The position numbers and the translations under genes are program-made. Under the pieces are notes generated by a model that saw only the letters and a list, made by a program, of their open reading frames with translations, was not told where the DNA came from and searched no databases. Positions 41,199-50,060 of a stretch of DNA of 64,000 bases are shown here, piece after piece. How positions within the stretch are numbered: position 1 is the first letter of the stretch; each line of letters begins with the position of its first letter. This DNA comes from Actinacidiphila rubida (lineage in GTDB: Bacteria > Actinomycetota > Actinomycetes > Streptomycetales > Streptomycetaceae). Where the stretch lies: positions 1 to 64,000 of the forward strand of contig NZ_FODD01000027.1 in the NCBI RefSeq assembly GCF_900110255.1, written 5' to 3'.

Positions 41199-43136
41199 TC
41201 AGATCGGGTCGCCGTCCGAAGCCGGGGCACCGAGCCATCGCCCGAACCACGCACGGGTGCGCCGGAGTACGTCGATCCGGTGGGTGCGCTCCATGATCAG
41301 GTGTCCCTCGCGGGGGTAGACGACGAACTCGTGCGCGACGCCGAACCGGCACAGCGCGCGGTGGAAGTACGTCGCCTGCCCGAGGGGAACGTTCGTGTCG
41401 TCCTGGCCGTGCAGGATCAGCACCGGGGTGGTGACCTTCGAGGCGAACGAGACCGGGCTGCGCCGGTCGTGGAGGTGCGGGCCGGGCCCCTCCCAGCCGA
41501 CGCTGCCGCCGAGTCCCGATTCCAGGACTCCCTCCTCGCCTGTGGCTGCCTGCATGCCCCAGTCGGTGACCCCGGCGCCCACCAGCGCGGCCTTGAACCG
41601 GTCGGTCTGGCCCACCGCCCAGGCGGCCATGAAGCCGCCGTGGCTCCAGCCGTCGATTCCGAGCCGGTCCGGGTCGGCGACCCCGTCGGCGACCAGCAGG
41701 TCGATCCCGGTGAGGATGTCGGTCCATTCCTCGAGGCCGACCCTGCCCGCGACGGCCGCCGCGAACGCGTGGCCGTGTCCCTGACCGCCCCGTGGATTGG
41801 GCAGGAAGACCGCGTATCCCGCGGTCGCAAGCCACTGGGCCGAGAACCACGTGGTGTTCAAGTCGTCGCGGTACCGGTCGTAGGGGCCGCCGTGCACCAG
41901 GGTGATGAGCGGGAACGGGCCGTCCTGCCGGCTCCTGTCGACCGGCAGGATCAGCAGCCCGTCCAGGTCCAGGCCGTCGCCGGCCTTGTAGGAGAGGCGC
42001 TCCTGGGTGCCCCATCTGACCCGGCGCAGATCCGGTCCGGTGTCGCTGAGCCGGACCAGCGGACCGCCGGGAGGCCCGCAGTGCACGTCCCCCGGCTCGT
42101 AGGCCGTGCTCGCCAGCGCGGCGACGGCCTCACCCGAACTGCTGGCGGTCAGCGCATCGACCCGGCCGTCGCGCGTGAACACCCGCACGAAGCGCCGGAC
42201 TTCGGGGTCGAGCCGGTAGATCGCGGTGTCGAGTCCGTCGGCGAACAGCGCCAACGGTGTCCCGTTCCCGACCTGCACCAGCTCGGTCGGGCAGACGTCC
42301 ATGCCCGCGGTCAGGTTGCGATGCTCCTCCGGAGCGGCACCCGGTTCGGGCAGGGCGACGTCGAAGACGGCGAGTCCGCCGACCAGACCAGGAGGGGTCA
42401 CCGCCAGGTAGGCCACCCGCCAGACATCGCGGACGCTCCACCAGATCGGTGAGTTCGCCAGCAGCCCCGTCCGACCCAGATCGAGGAGCGCCCCGGTCGC
42501 GGGATCGATCACGTGCAACTCGGCGGTGAACACGCCGGGATCGAACTGCGGGCAGGACCAGCTGACGACCGCCAGGGGGCCACCGTCCGGTCGCTGGACC
42601 ACCTCGACGACGTGCCGGTCGCCGAGCTCCGCCAGCACCCGCAGCTCGCGCGTACCCAGGTGCAGGAGGCGCAACCGGCCGGGGGCGGCCCCCGCTCCCC
42701 ATACGATCGCGTCGTCGCGCGCGGCCTGCCGCCGCTCGTCCTGCTCGCTCGGCTCATCCGCGGCGATCACGGCGACCAGCTCGCCGCCCGCGAGCGGCCA
42801 GTGGTCCACGATCCCGCCCCGCCAGGCCGTCAGGGCCTCGCACCGGCTGCCGTCGAGTCCGACGCGGTGCAGTTGCCCGTCGGACCGGAAGAAGAGCGAC
42901 GCCGAGTCCGGCGCCCACCTCGGAACACCCTCGCACGCCGTACCGCGGGCCGCCTCACGCGGAGGTGAGCCCCCATCGGCGGCGGCGACCCACAGTGCGC
43001 TGACCGGGTCCGGACCCCGACCGGCCGAGGCCACCACATAGGCGACCCAGGCGCCGTCCGGGGAGATCACCGGGCATCGCGGCTCGGCGCTGTCCACGAG
43101 GAGTTCCGCCGTCAACTCCACTACGCCCTCACTCAT
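41199..43136 (-). CDS. S9-family (prolyl-oligopeptidase-like) serine peptidase
   Basis: 645 residues. Residues ~15-375 form a WD/TolB-like propeller and ~380-645 an alpha/beta hydrolase. The triad is Ser498 (GIDGWSHGGF), Asp580 (LHGQDDTNVP) and His612 (PREGHLIMER). 'HGGPYDRYRD' is the family oxyanion loop. It has no signal peptide, so it is a cytosolic acyl-peptide hydrolase/dipeptidyl-peptidase type. The start ATG 43136 has 'gagtgaggg'-like bases nearby but only weak spacing. Confidence 0.92.
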   Translation of the reverse strand: MSEGVVELTAELLVDSAEPRCPVISPDGAWVAYVVASAGRGPDPVSALWVAAADGGSPPREAARGTACEGVPRWAPDSASLFFRSDGQLHRVGLDGSRCEALTAWRGGIVDHWPLAGGELVAVIAADEPSEQDERRQAARDDAIVWGAGAAPGRLRLLHLGTRELRVLAELGDRHVVEVVQRPDGGPLAVVSWSCPQFDPGVFTAELHVIDPATGALLDLGRTGLLANSPIWWSVRDVWRVAYLAVTPPGLVGGLAVFDVALPEPGAAPEEHRNLTAGMDVCPTELVQVGNGTPLALFADGLDTAIYRLDPEVRRFVRVFTRDGRVDALTASSSGEAVAALASTAYEPGDVHCGPPGGPLVRLSDTGPDLRRVRWGTQERLSYKAGDGLDLDGLLILPVDRSRQDGPFPLITLVHGGPYDRYRDDLNTTWFSAQWLATAGYAVFLPNPRGGQGHGHAFAAAVAGRVGLEEWTDILTGIDLLVADGVADPDRLGIDGWSHGGFMAAWAVGQTDRFKAALVGAGVTDWGMQAATGEEGVLESGLGGSVGWEGPGPHLHDRRSPVSFASKVTTPVLILHGQDDTNVPLGQATYFHRALCRFGVAHEFVVYPREGHLIMERTHRIDVLRRTRAWFGRWLGAPASDGDPI

Positions 43137-43395
43137 ATGACACGCCCACCACCCATTCCGCGACCCCGACCCAGGACACCCGCACATCCTGGGCCTTCAA
43201 CGTGTCACCTGTCGCGGCGCTTTACGGATGCACTGCGGCAGCACTCTGACGCCCCACGGGGCGTGCGGCGTCCTGCCGGTGGCGGCCGCTGGGGGCGCTC
43301 GGGACCGGCCAAGCTCTGAAGTGCATCAAGTCCCGTGACACCGCCCACCGTCGGATCGATCCTTGAGAACCGGCAGGTCGACATTGGGGGGCGCG

Positions 43396-43692
43396 ATGAT
43401 TTCCACCGCACCAGCGATCATCTGGATCGTCGGGTTGCTCGTCGTCGTTGCGGCAGTAGGCATCGCGAGGAGGCTGGCACGCGGGCTCGGGCGCCGCGCC
43501 TGGCCAGGTCGGTCCTTCGGCGACAGGAACGACGTCGACGTATCCGCCACGGCCTTCCCCGTCGGCGACGCCGGTCACCACGATCACCATCACCGTAGCC
43601 ACGGTTCCAGTTGGCACACCGGACACCACGGCGGCTTCGGTCACGGTGGCGGCCATCACGGCGGCTTCGACGGCGGCGGCCACCACGGCTGA
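43396..43692 (+). CDS. Small membrane protein with a His/Gly-rich tail
   Basis: 98 residues. One transmembrane segment (~5-25, 'PAIIWIVGLLVVVAAVGIAR') is followed by a basic stretch and a C-terminal 40 residues of His/Gly repeats such as 'GHHDHHHRSHGSSWHTGHHG', then 'HGGGHHGGFDGGGHHG'. About 18 His in the tail suggest a metal-binding (Ni, Zn, Cu) or low-complexity function. ATG 43396 has gggggg upstream. No family is recognised. 43137-43395 upstream shows no other gene. Confidence 0.7.
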   Translation: MISTAPAIIWIVGLLVVVAAVGIARRLARGLGRRAWPGRSFGDRNDVDVSATAFPVGDAGHHDHHHRSHGSSWHTGHHGGFGHGGGHHGGFDGGGHHG

Positions 43693-43755
43693 CGGCGCCA
43701 CAATCGCGAAGGCCGACGAAGCCAGGGCGGGAGAGGCCTTGCTGATTCCCTTCGC

Positions 43756-44532
43756 TCATGGGACGTCCGTCCGTCCAGGTAGCCGGACGGGTGGTCCGAA
43801 CCGGACGGGCACCCCGGGCGCGTACAGGACGCTGACCGGATGGTCCAGCGGCTCGGCGAGTCCGGCCGCCCCGACCACGGAGGCGTTCCAGCCCAGCAAC
43901 TCGCAGTCGAGGAACGTCCATGCCGGATGGGTGTTGGGCAGGTAATACGTGCGTCCCCTGACGCTTTCGTGCAAGCCCCAGCGCTGAGTGAGGAAGTCGT
44001 CCATCGGCCGTGTGCGGGCGGGTTTGCCGCCGACCTCCATCCAGGCGCTCCCTCCCGCGCGGCTGCCGTCGCGGCGTCCGCGGGACCGGTACACGAGCCT
44101 GTTGTCGTGCCACCGTCGCGATGCGTGCGACCAGCGATACGGCAAGCCGAAGCCGGCCCGCGCGGCGAGCACGGGCAGCAGCCGGTCGCAGTCCAGGGAA
44201 CGGAACACCACCGCCCGCCTCCCGAGCGCGTCCCTGCTGTACAGCCGTACATTGACCTCCGTGAAGGCACCGACGTAGGGCAGCGGTGGTGCGTGCCCGA
44301 ACGCGAGGTTCCGCATGGCGAAGAAGACCAGGCCCACGAACGTCCGGCCGTGGAAGAGGTCGGGGTAGGTCCCGGAAGGAAGCAACCGGGCGACCTCGTA
44401 GGGATCGGCTTCCCAGTGCAGGAAGACGACGTCATGCCATGACTGGCGGAAGAGCACATGGCTGAGGGCGAGCGGGGAGTTCCGGGCCGTCGCCTCAGCC
44501 GGCCCGGTGTGGCGGCTCGGGCACTCAGCCAT
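43756..44532 (-). CDS. DUF2071 (YqjF-like) protein
   Basis: 258 residues. Family features: 'FLHWEADPYEVARLLPSGTY', 'FVGLVFFAMRNLAFGHAPPL', 'EVNVRLYSRDALGRRAVVFR' and the C-terminal 'LDCELLGWNASVVGAAGLAE'. The family has an acetoacetate-decarboxylase-like fold; no catalytic role is established for these members. ATG 44532 overlaps the end of a small upstream frame (44525-44602). Confidence 0.85.
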   Translation of the reverse strand: MAECPSRHTGPAEATARNSPLALSHVLFRQSWHDVVFLHWEADPYEVARLLPSGTYPDLFHGRTFVGLVFFAMRNLAFGHAPPLPYVGAFTEVNVRLYSRDALGRRAVVFRSLDCDRLLPVLAARAGFGLPYRWSHASRRWHDNRLVYRSRGRRDGSRAGGSAWMEVGGKPARTRPMDDFLTQRWGLHESVRGRTYYLPNTHPAWTFLDCELLGWNASVVGAAGLAEPLDHPVSVLYAPGVPVRFGPPVRLPGRTDVP

Positions 44533-44602
44533 GAGGCGAGTTCTCGGTCACGGCTCGCTGCGCGACGCCGTATTCGGGCAGGCTTGCGTTCAGCACGCTC
44601 AT
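44525..44602 (-). CDS. Possible 25-residue leader peptide overlapping the DUF2071 start
   Basis: ATG 44602 (with 'gaaga' six bases ahead) gives 'MSVLNASLPEYGVAQRAVTE' and 'NSPHG', stopping at 44525, eight bases inside the DUF2071 gene. This placement would couple translation. It has no relatives I recognise, and the support is only start, spacing and overlap. 44603-44854 has no other gene. Confidence 0.25.
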   Translation of the reverse strand: MSVLNASLPEYGVAQRAVTENSPHG

Positions 44603-44854
44603 GGCGACTCTTCGCATTTCCTGAGTGAATCCGCCGGATAGGGCGGCACCTCGGCCTCTGGCACCGCCTCGCCTTGCGTGCGGTGCCGGCAACGGAGGGT
44701 TCGTTCGTCCCTGCGGCCGAGCAGCCCGGGCCAACGGCTCATGTGGCGAGTGTCCGCCGGCGCGCGCCGGCTCCGCCAGTTGCATCGTTCACGCATCGAT
44801 TCCGCTTGAGGACCGCGAAATGCGGGACGAAGGCCTCGCCGTCCGTGCGGGCTG

Positions 44855-45814
44855 TCATACCTGTCTCATCGACAGCCCTGTTCCGAGGCGGTGTGCAAGG
44901 TGGAGCAGGTCCGCCAGGCGCAGTACTCGTCCGTCGAATCCTGGGAGGGGGACATGCAGCGGCTGTGTCCAGTGGGCGGGGATCGCAGCCAGCCCGTAGT
45001 ACGCCCCTGCGAGGCCGCCGGTCACCGCGGCGACGGTGTCCGTGTCACCGCCGAGGTCGATGGCCGCGCGTATCGCGTCTTCGAAGCTGGTGGTGGTGCG
45101 CAGGGCCCAGACGGCGGAGCCCAGGCAGGGCCAGACGGCACCGTTGAACTCCGTCGCCTGATCGGGGTGCCAGTCGGGCGCGAGGACGGTGGAGTAGCGG
45201 TCGCGGTGGTCGGGGTGGACAAGCGCCAGGACGTCCGGGAGCGCGGTGAGGGGGTCGGTGTCCTCGAGCGCGACGCGGATGAGTTCGTGGAAGATCGCGG
45301 TACCTTCCCAGGCCGCGCGGTCGCCGTGGGTGAGGGCGGCGATGCGGCGGGCCGCGTCCATGGTGGCCTGCCGGCCGGCGGCCGCGAAGTGGACCGCGGA
45401 GGTCGATGCCCGCATCAAGGAGCCGTTTCCCGCTGCTCGCTGGTTGAGCTGGAAGTGCATGGCGGCGGCGAGGTCCCAGGGCATGCCGTTGGTCAGGACG
45501 TCTTCGGTCTGCAGGCCGATGTCCTTCGGTTCTGATGCTGCCCACCGCTGGAAGCGGGTGAAGACGTCCGGGAGATCGAGTCCGCCCCGCTCCAGCAGGG
45601 ACTCCGCGACCAGGACGGCCATCTGCGTGTCGTCGGTGGCCTCGCCGGGGTCCCAGCCACCGCCTCCGCTCATCTCGCCACCGGCACCTGGTGCGGGAAA
45701 CCGCGCGGAGAACGCTCCTGGGGGACCGAACTCGAAGGGGCCGCCCAGAGCGTCACCCACCGCTGAGCCGACGATCGCGCCGGCGGCCCGCTGAACCCGC
45801 TGAACCCGCTTCAT
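44855..45814 (-). CDS. ADP-ribosylglycohydrolase-family protein
   Basis: 319 residues. The two metal-site motifs of the family are present: 'GDALGGPFEFG' with 'GEATDDTQMAVLVAESLL' (Asp61-Asp62) and C-terminal 'AIDLGGDTDTVAAVTGGLAG'. Enzymes of this family remove ADP-ribose from proteins or metabolites using Mg. The start ATG 45814 lies in a small repeat (gcgggttca-type, encoding KRVQRVQR). Monocistronic as far as seen. Confidence 0.9.
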   Translation of the reverse strand: MKRVQRVQRAAGAIVGSAVGDALGGPFEFGPPGAFSARFPAPGAGGEMSGGGGWDPGEATDDTQMAVLVAESLLERGGLDLPDVFTRFQRWAASEPKDIGLQTEDVLTNGMPWDLAAAMHFQLNQRAAGNGSLMRASTSAVHFAAAGRQATMDAARRIAALTHGDRAAWEGTAIFHELIRVALEDTDPLTALPDVLALVHPDHRDRYSTVLAPDWHPDQATEFNGAVWPCLGSAVWALRTTTSFEDAIRAAIDLGGDTDTVAAVTGGLAGAYYGLAAIPAHWTQPLHVPLPGFDGRVLRLADLLHLAHRLGTGLSMRQV

Positions 45815-45870
45815 CCGCGCAGGTTATCCGCGTTGCGCGACGGCCGCGCGGGCACCAACGCCGTTTCGCC

Positions 45871-46464
45871 CTACTCGGTGCCGGCCGTCCCCGGGCGTCG
45901 AACTTCCAGGATGACGGCCGTTCCGGCGACGGATCTGTCCTCGTGCATCGTGATCACTTGTCCGGGCTCAAGGTGCTGCCACTGCGAGGGGTCGAGAGGA
46001 GCGAGCCGTACCGAGGATTGCCCTCCGGGCCCCAGGAAGGGCATGAACTCCACCCAGAGCCGGGCGACGTCGAGGGCGGGTTCGCCGGTCGAGGTGCGAT
46101 GTCCGATGCTCCACATCGGTCGCAGAACTCCTGCACCGTCGAAGGGGACTTGCCGTCGGGCTTCGGAGGCCGGCCGCAGCGTGAGGTCGGCTCGGATGAT
46201 GCCGTTTCGGGTCTCGTAGCAGCGCCAGTGGCACCAGGCCGCACTCCGCTCCCACCGCATCTGCTCAGCCGCGGTGGCCAGGGTCTCCCAGAAGCTGACC
46301 GGGAGCGAGCGGACGTCGCCGAGTTCCTCCAGCAGTTGGAGGGCCACCTCCCACTCGTCGGCCCTGAGGTAATCCCAGACGTCCCGCACCGTGATGTCGT
46401 TCTCCGTGGCGGTCTCCTCGGGGACGAGCAGAGTCGCGGCTTCGAGCAGCTTGGGAACGTCCAT
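45871..46464 (-). CDS. Uncharacterised protein with an EF-Tu-like C-terminal segment
   Basis: 197 residues. The N-terminal half is helical ('PKLLEAATLLVPEETATEND', 'VWDYLRADEWEVALQLLEEL'). The C-terminal ~70 residues read like a translation-factor beta-barrel: 'FMPFLGPGGQSSVRLAPLDP' and 'EPGQVITMHEDRSVAGTAVI'. I do not know a function; it is not a GTPase since there is no P-loop. ATG 46464 is chosen; TTG 46482 with aggag upstream is possible. Confidence 0.65.
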   Translation of the reverse strand: MDVPKLLEAATLLVPEETATENDITVRDVWDYLRADEWEVALQLLEELGDVRSLPVSFWETLATAAEQMRWERSAAWCHWRCYETRNGIIRADLTLRPASEARRQVPFDGAGVLRPMWSIGHRTSTGEPALDVARLWVEFMPFLGPGGQSSVRLAPLDPSQWQHLEPGQVITMHEDRSVAGTAVILEVRRPGTAGTE

Positions 46465-46921
46465 CCCCTGATTCTGGACCAAGGGCTCCTGACGTCCTCA
46501 GCTGTCGCCGTCCTTGACGCCCCCTCGCAGGCCCCAGTCGTCCAGGCCGGAACAGACCAACGCAGCACGGCGGACCCGCGGAAAGGCGAAGGCTTCGGCC
46601 TCCCCTGAACGGATCGCTGCACCGCCTCCGCGGCGCCGGGCTCATCGACGCCCGGCACCTGCGTGCCTCGTCCCGGGCGGCAACGCCGGCGGTGTGCGCC
46701 TCCGGTGCAGGCGGGCGCGCGACCCTGGTGTCTGACGGCCAGTCATGGACGTTGCCCCAAAGGCCTCTTCGGCGAGACGCCTTGCCGGGCGCGGGCATCC
46801 CGCGGGTGATCGCGCCTGCCTTCGGGGGCGGGGCGAACTCACGGCCAACTGCACTGGAGTTCCCATGCAGTTCCTGCCTAACCTGAGCGTGATCACACGT
46901 CCCGCTCAGCAGAGGAGTCTC
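46465..46921. other. Intergenic region upstream of the convergent P450
   Basis: 457 bases without a convincing gene. A plus-strand frame around 46610-46740 reads 'LNGSLHRLRGAGLIDARHLR', faintly protein-like but with no start, family or continuation. The right end contains the ribosome-binding site gaggag (46913-46918) of the P450. Confidence 0.35.
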
Positions 46922-48136
46922 ATGTCCGTGGCCCGACAGGCACAGGACATCTTGTCGCCGGAGTTCGCGCAGGATCCCTACGGCAACTACCAGATCATGC
47001 GGGAGAGCACTCCGCTGGTCTGGCACGAGGCCATGCAGAGCTACATCATCTCGAGGTACGAGGACGTCGAACGCGCCTTCAAGGACAGCGTCTTCACCAC
47101 CGACAACTACTCCTGGCAGATAGAACCGGTGCACGGGCGCACCATCTTGCAGATGAGCGGCCGGGAGCACGCGGTGCGCCGGGCGCTGGTGGCGCCGGCC
47201 TTCCGCGGCAAGGAGCTGCAGAAGAAGTTCCTGCCGGTGATCGAGCGGAACTCCCGGGAGCTGATCGACGGCTTCCGGCAGACGGGTTCGGCGGACCTGG
47301 TGAGCCAGTACGCGACCCGCTTCCCGGTGAACGTGATCGCGGACATGCTCGGCCTGGACAAGGCCGACCACGACAAGTTCCACGGCTGGTACACCGCGGT
47401 GATCGCCTTCCTGGGCAACCTCAGCCAGGACCCCGAGGTCGCGGCCGCCGGTGAGCGGACCCGGCAGGAGTTCGCCGAGTACATGCTGCCGATCATCCAG
47501 GAGCGGCGCGCCCACCCCGGGGACGACCTGCTCTCGGCCTTGTGCGTGGCCGAGGTCGACGGAACCGTGATGAGCGACGAGGACATCAAGGCGTTCTGCA
47601 GCCTGCTGCTGGCGGCCGGCGGGGAGACCACCGACAAGGCCATCGCGAGCGTCTTCGCGAACCTGCTGCGGCACCCCGACCAGCTCGCCGCGGTGCAGGC
47701 CGACCGGAGCCTGATCCCGCGGGCCTTCGCCGAGACCCTGCGCTTCACCCCGCCTGTGCACATGATCATGCGCCAGGTCGCCGAGGACGTGCCGGTCAGC
47801 GGCGGGGTCATCGGCAAGGGCAGCACCGTCACCTGCCTGATAGGCAGCGCCAACCGTGACGAGCGGCGGTACGCCGACCCGGACCACTTCGACATCTTCC
47901 GCAGCGACCTCAACGCCGTCAACGCCTTCTCGGCGGCGGCCGACCATCTGGCGTTCGCGTTGGGCCGGCACTTCTGCGTCGGGGCGCTGCTGGCCAAGAC
48001 GGAGGTGGAGGTCGGCGTCAACCAACTGCTCGACGCACTGCCCGGGTTGCGGCTGGCCGACGAGGCCGACCCGTCCGAGCAGGGGGTGTTCACGCGCGGT
48101 CCGGCGTCGGTGCGGGTGAGCTTCGACGTCGCGTGA
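46922..48136 (+). CDS. Cytochrome P450
   Basis: 404 residues. Complete class I bacterial P450: I-helix 'AAGGETTDKA' (232-237 acid/alcohol pair), EXXR 'ETLRF' (271-274) and heme loop 'FALGRHFCVG' with ligand Cys352. The start ATG 46922 is chosen because gaggag (46913-46918) lies ahead; ATG 46865 in frame would add 19 residues. It faces the CYP157-like gene tail to tail. It needs a ferredoxin and reductase; neither is adjacent. The substrate and CYP family are unknown. Confidence 0.92.
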   Translation: MSVARQAQDILSPEFAQDPYGNYQIMRESTPLVWHEAMQSYIISRYEDVERAFKDSVFTTDNYSWQIEPVHGRTILQMSGREHAVRRALVAPAFRGKELQKKFLPVIERNSRELIDGFRQTGSADLVSQYATRFPVNVIADMLGLDKADHDKFHGWYTAVIAFLGNLSQDPEVAAAGERTRQEFAEYMLPIIQERRAHPGDDLLSALCVAEVDGTVMSDEDIKAFCSLLLAAGGETTDKAIASVFANLLRHPDQLAAVQADRSLIPRAFAETLRFTPPVHMIMRQVAEDVPVSGGVIGKGSTVTCLIGSANRDERRYADPDHFDIFRSDLNAVNAFSAAADHLAFALGRHFCVGALLAKTEVEVGVNQLLDALPGLRLADEADPSEQGVFTRGPASVRVSFDVA

Positions 48137-48143
48137 CCTGATC

Positions 48144-48178
48144 GGGCGGGTACCGGGGGCGGGGCCCGGTACCCGCCC
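48144..48178. terminator. Bidirectional terminator between the two P450 genes
   Basis: Perfect 14-bp stem (GGGCGGGTACCGGG, 48144-48157, with its complement 48165-48178) and a 7-base loop, 8 bases after both convergent stops. Confidence 0.8.
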
Positions 48179-48186
48179 CCGGGGCC

Positions 48187-49455
48187 TCAGACCACGTAGG
48201 CCGAGGTGAAGCGGACCGGCAGGGCGTCCAGGCCGCGCATCCACACCGACGGCCGCCAGGCCAGCTCCTCCGGTGCCCCGGACAGCGAGACGTCCGGCAG
48301 GCGGTCGAGCAGCACCTCCACCGCCGTGCTGGCGATCACCTCGGCGAGTTCGGGGGCCGGGTAGGGGCAGCGGTGCTCTCCGTGGCTGAAGGACACGTGC
48401 GCGCTGTTGCCGGCGACACCGCCGAGAGCGTCCGGGCGGACCTCGGGGTCGGTGTTGGCCGCGGCGAGGCCGAGGACGACGCAGTCGCCCTCCTTGATGT
48501 GCCGGCCGCCCAGTTGCGTGTCGCGGGTGGCCCAGCGGCCGATGAAGTTCTGCGTCGGGGTGTCCTCCCACAGCACCTCGTTGAGCGCCTGTCCCGCGCT
48601 CCCGCGCCCGCCGGACATGGTGACGGCGAAGCGGTCGTCGGTGAGCATCAACCGCAGGGCGTTGCCGATCCAGTTGGCGGTGGGCTGCTGGGCCGCGGCG
48701 ATCACCGAGATGAGGTCCTGGACGATCTCCTCGTCCGCGAGCCCGGCCTGGTGCGCGAGCATGCGGGAGGTGACGTCCGGGCCGGGGGCGGCGCGCTTGC
48801 TGTCCAGCAGTCCCTGGATCCGTGCCTGGACCCGGAGGTAGGCGGCCACCGGGTCCTCGCCCTCGGCCGCGTCGAGCGAGGTGGTCAGGTCCTTGACCAT
48901 GTCGGAGGTCTCGGACTCCGGCAGGCCGCACATCCAGATCGCGGCCAGCAGCGGCAACGGGTGCGCGAAGTCGGCCATCAGGTCGGCCTGCCCGCGCCCG
49001 GCGAAGGCGTTGATGAGGTCGTCGGCGACGTGCTCGCAGTGCCGCCGCAGCTCGAACTGGTCGACCTCGACGAGTGCGTCGCTGATGGCGCCGGCCCGGC
49101 GCTGGTGTTCGGCCCCCTCGGCGAACAGCACGGACGGCTGGTACCCGACGAAGGGCATCAGCGGCCAGTCCGGCGGGATGCTGTCCCAGGCGTTCCAGCG
49201 GCGCGAGTCCCGGGCGAAGAGCTCGTCGTTGGTGGTGACGTAGTGCAGTTCGCGGTAGCCGAGGACCAGCCACGCCGGGATTCCGCCGTCGAGGAGGACG
49301 GGGGCCACCGGACCGTGCCGGCGCCGCATGTCCTGGTAGAGCCGGGCCGGGGTCTGCTGGAAGGGCAGGCCGCTGAGTGCCACGGCGTCCGGGTGGGCCG
49401 GGCAGCCTGCGGGAGGTCCCGCGGAGGGGGGTGCGCCGGCGGCTTGGTCGGTCAC
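48187..49455 (-). CDS. cvnE: Conservon P450 CvnE, CYP157-like, lacking EXXR
   Basis: 422 residues. The heme loop 'VSFSHGEHRCPYPAPELA' with Cys363 is intact, but the conserved EXXR is replaced by 'NEVLWEDTP' (EVLW, 293-296). The I-helix reads 'IAAAQQPTANW' instead of AGxDT. Known CYP157 members of Streptomyces conservons share the EXXR loss. The start GTG 49455 overlaps the CvnD stop (GTGA), so it is the last gene of the cvn operon. It may act as a heme sensor or a specialised oxygenase. Confidence 0.88.
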   Translation of the reverse strand: MTDQAAGAPPSAGPPAGCPAHPDAVALSGLPFQQTPARLYQDMRRRHGPVAPVLLDGGIPAWLVLGYRELHYVTTNDELFARDSRRWNAWDSIPPDWPLMPFVGYQPSVLFAEGAEHQRRAGAISDALVEVDQFELRRHCEHVADDLINAFAGRGQADLMADFAHPLPLLAAIWMCGLPESETSDMVKDLTTSLDAAEGEDPVAAYLRVQARIQGLLDSKRAAPGPDVTSRMLAHQAGLADEEIVQDLISVIAAAQQPTANWIGNALRLMLTDDRFAVTMSGGRGSAGQALNEVLWEDTPTQNFIGRWATRDTQLGGRHIKEGDCVVLGLAAANTDPEVRPDALGGVAGNSAHVSFSHGEHRCPYPAPELAEVIASTAVEVLLDRLPDVSLSGAPEELAWRPSVWMRGLDALPVRFTSAYVV

Positions 49456-50060
49456 TGGTTCTTCTCCCGGGCGTGTGACAGGGCGTAGAGGTGGTCGACG
49501 AGGGCGATCAGGACGTTCTTGCTCGATTCCCGCTCCCGCACGTCGCAGTCGATCAGGGGGACGTCCTCCGGCAGGGTGAGCGCGTCCCGTATCTGGTCGA
49601 GGCTGTGCACGGGGTCGCCGAAGTTGTTGCGGGCCACGATGAACGGGGTGCCGTGGTGCTCCAGCCGGTCGATGGCGTACCAGGAGTCGGCGATGCGGCG
49701 CGGGTCGACCAGGACGACCGCGCCCAGGGTGCCGGAGAACAGCCGGTCCCACAGGAACCAGAAGCGCTCCTGGCCGGGCGCGCCGAACAGGTACAGCACC
49801 ATCTGCTCGTTGAGGCTGATCCGGCCGAAGTCGAAGGCGACCGTGGTGGTGGACTTGGCCTCGACGCCCGTCGTCTCGTCGACGCCGACGCCCGCCTGGG
49901 TCATCGTCTCCTCGGTGTTCAGCGGCCGGATCTCGCTGACCGAGCGCACCATCGTGGTCTTGCCGACTCCGAACCCGCCGACGATCACGATCTTGAGGCC
50001 GTTGTCCGCCGTACTGGCCAACCGCGTCCGGGCGTTCGGGTCAGAGGTTCTTGAGTCCAA
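49452..50060 (-). CDS. cvnD: Conservon small GTPase CvnD
   Basis: 202 residues. The P-loop 'VGGFGVGKTTMVRSVSEIRP' (G1), 'VDETTGVEAKSTTTVAFDFG' (G2), 'LFGAPGQERFWFLWDRL' (G3) and 'VARNNFGD' (N/G4-like) are visible. This is the conservon Ras-like GTPase family that switches on the CvnA/CvnC complex. TTG 50060 is the start in the open frame, overlapping cvnC by 20 bases; a later TTG is possible. It should bind the inner membrane face with the other Cvn proteins. Confidence 0.92.
   Translation of the reverse strand: MDSRTSDPNARTRLASTADNGLKIVIVGGFGVGKTTMVRSVSEIRPLNTEETMTQAGVGVDETTGVEAKSTTTVAFDFGRISLNEQMVLYLFGAPGQERFWFLWDRLFSGTLGAVVLVDPRRIADSWYAIDRLEHHGTPFIVARNNFGDPVHSLDQIRDALTLPEDVPLIDCDVRERESSKNVLIALVDHLYALSHAREKNQ

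Noticed and set aside
46265..49273. ~1000-codon open minus-strand frame across both P450 genes
   Set aside because: It crosses the terminator and both real genes; the translation is compositionally biased without motifs.
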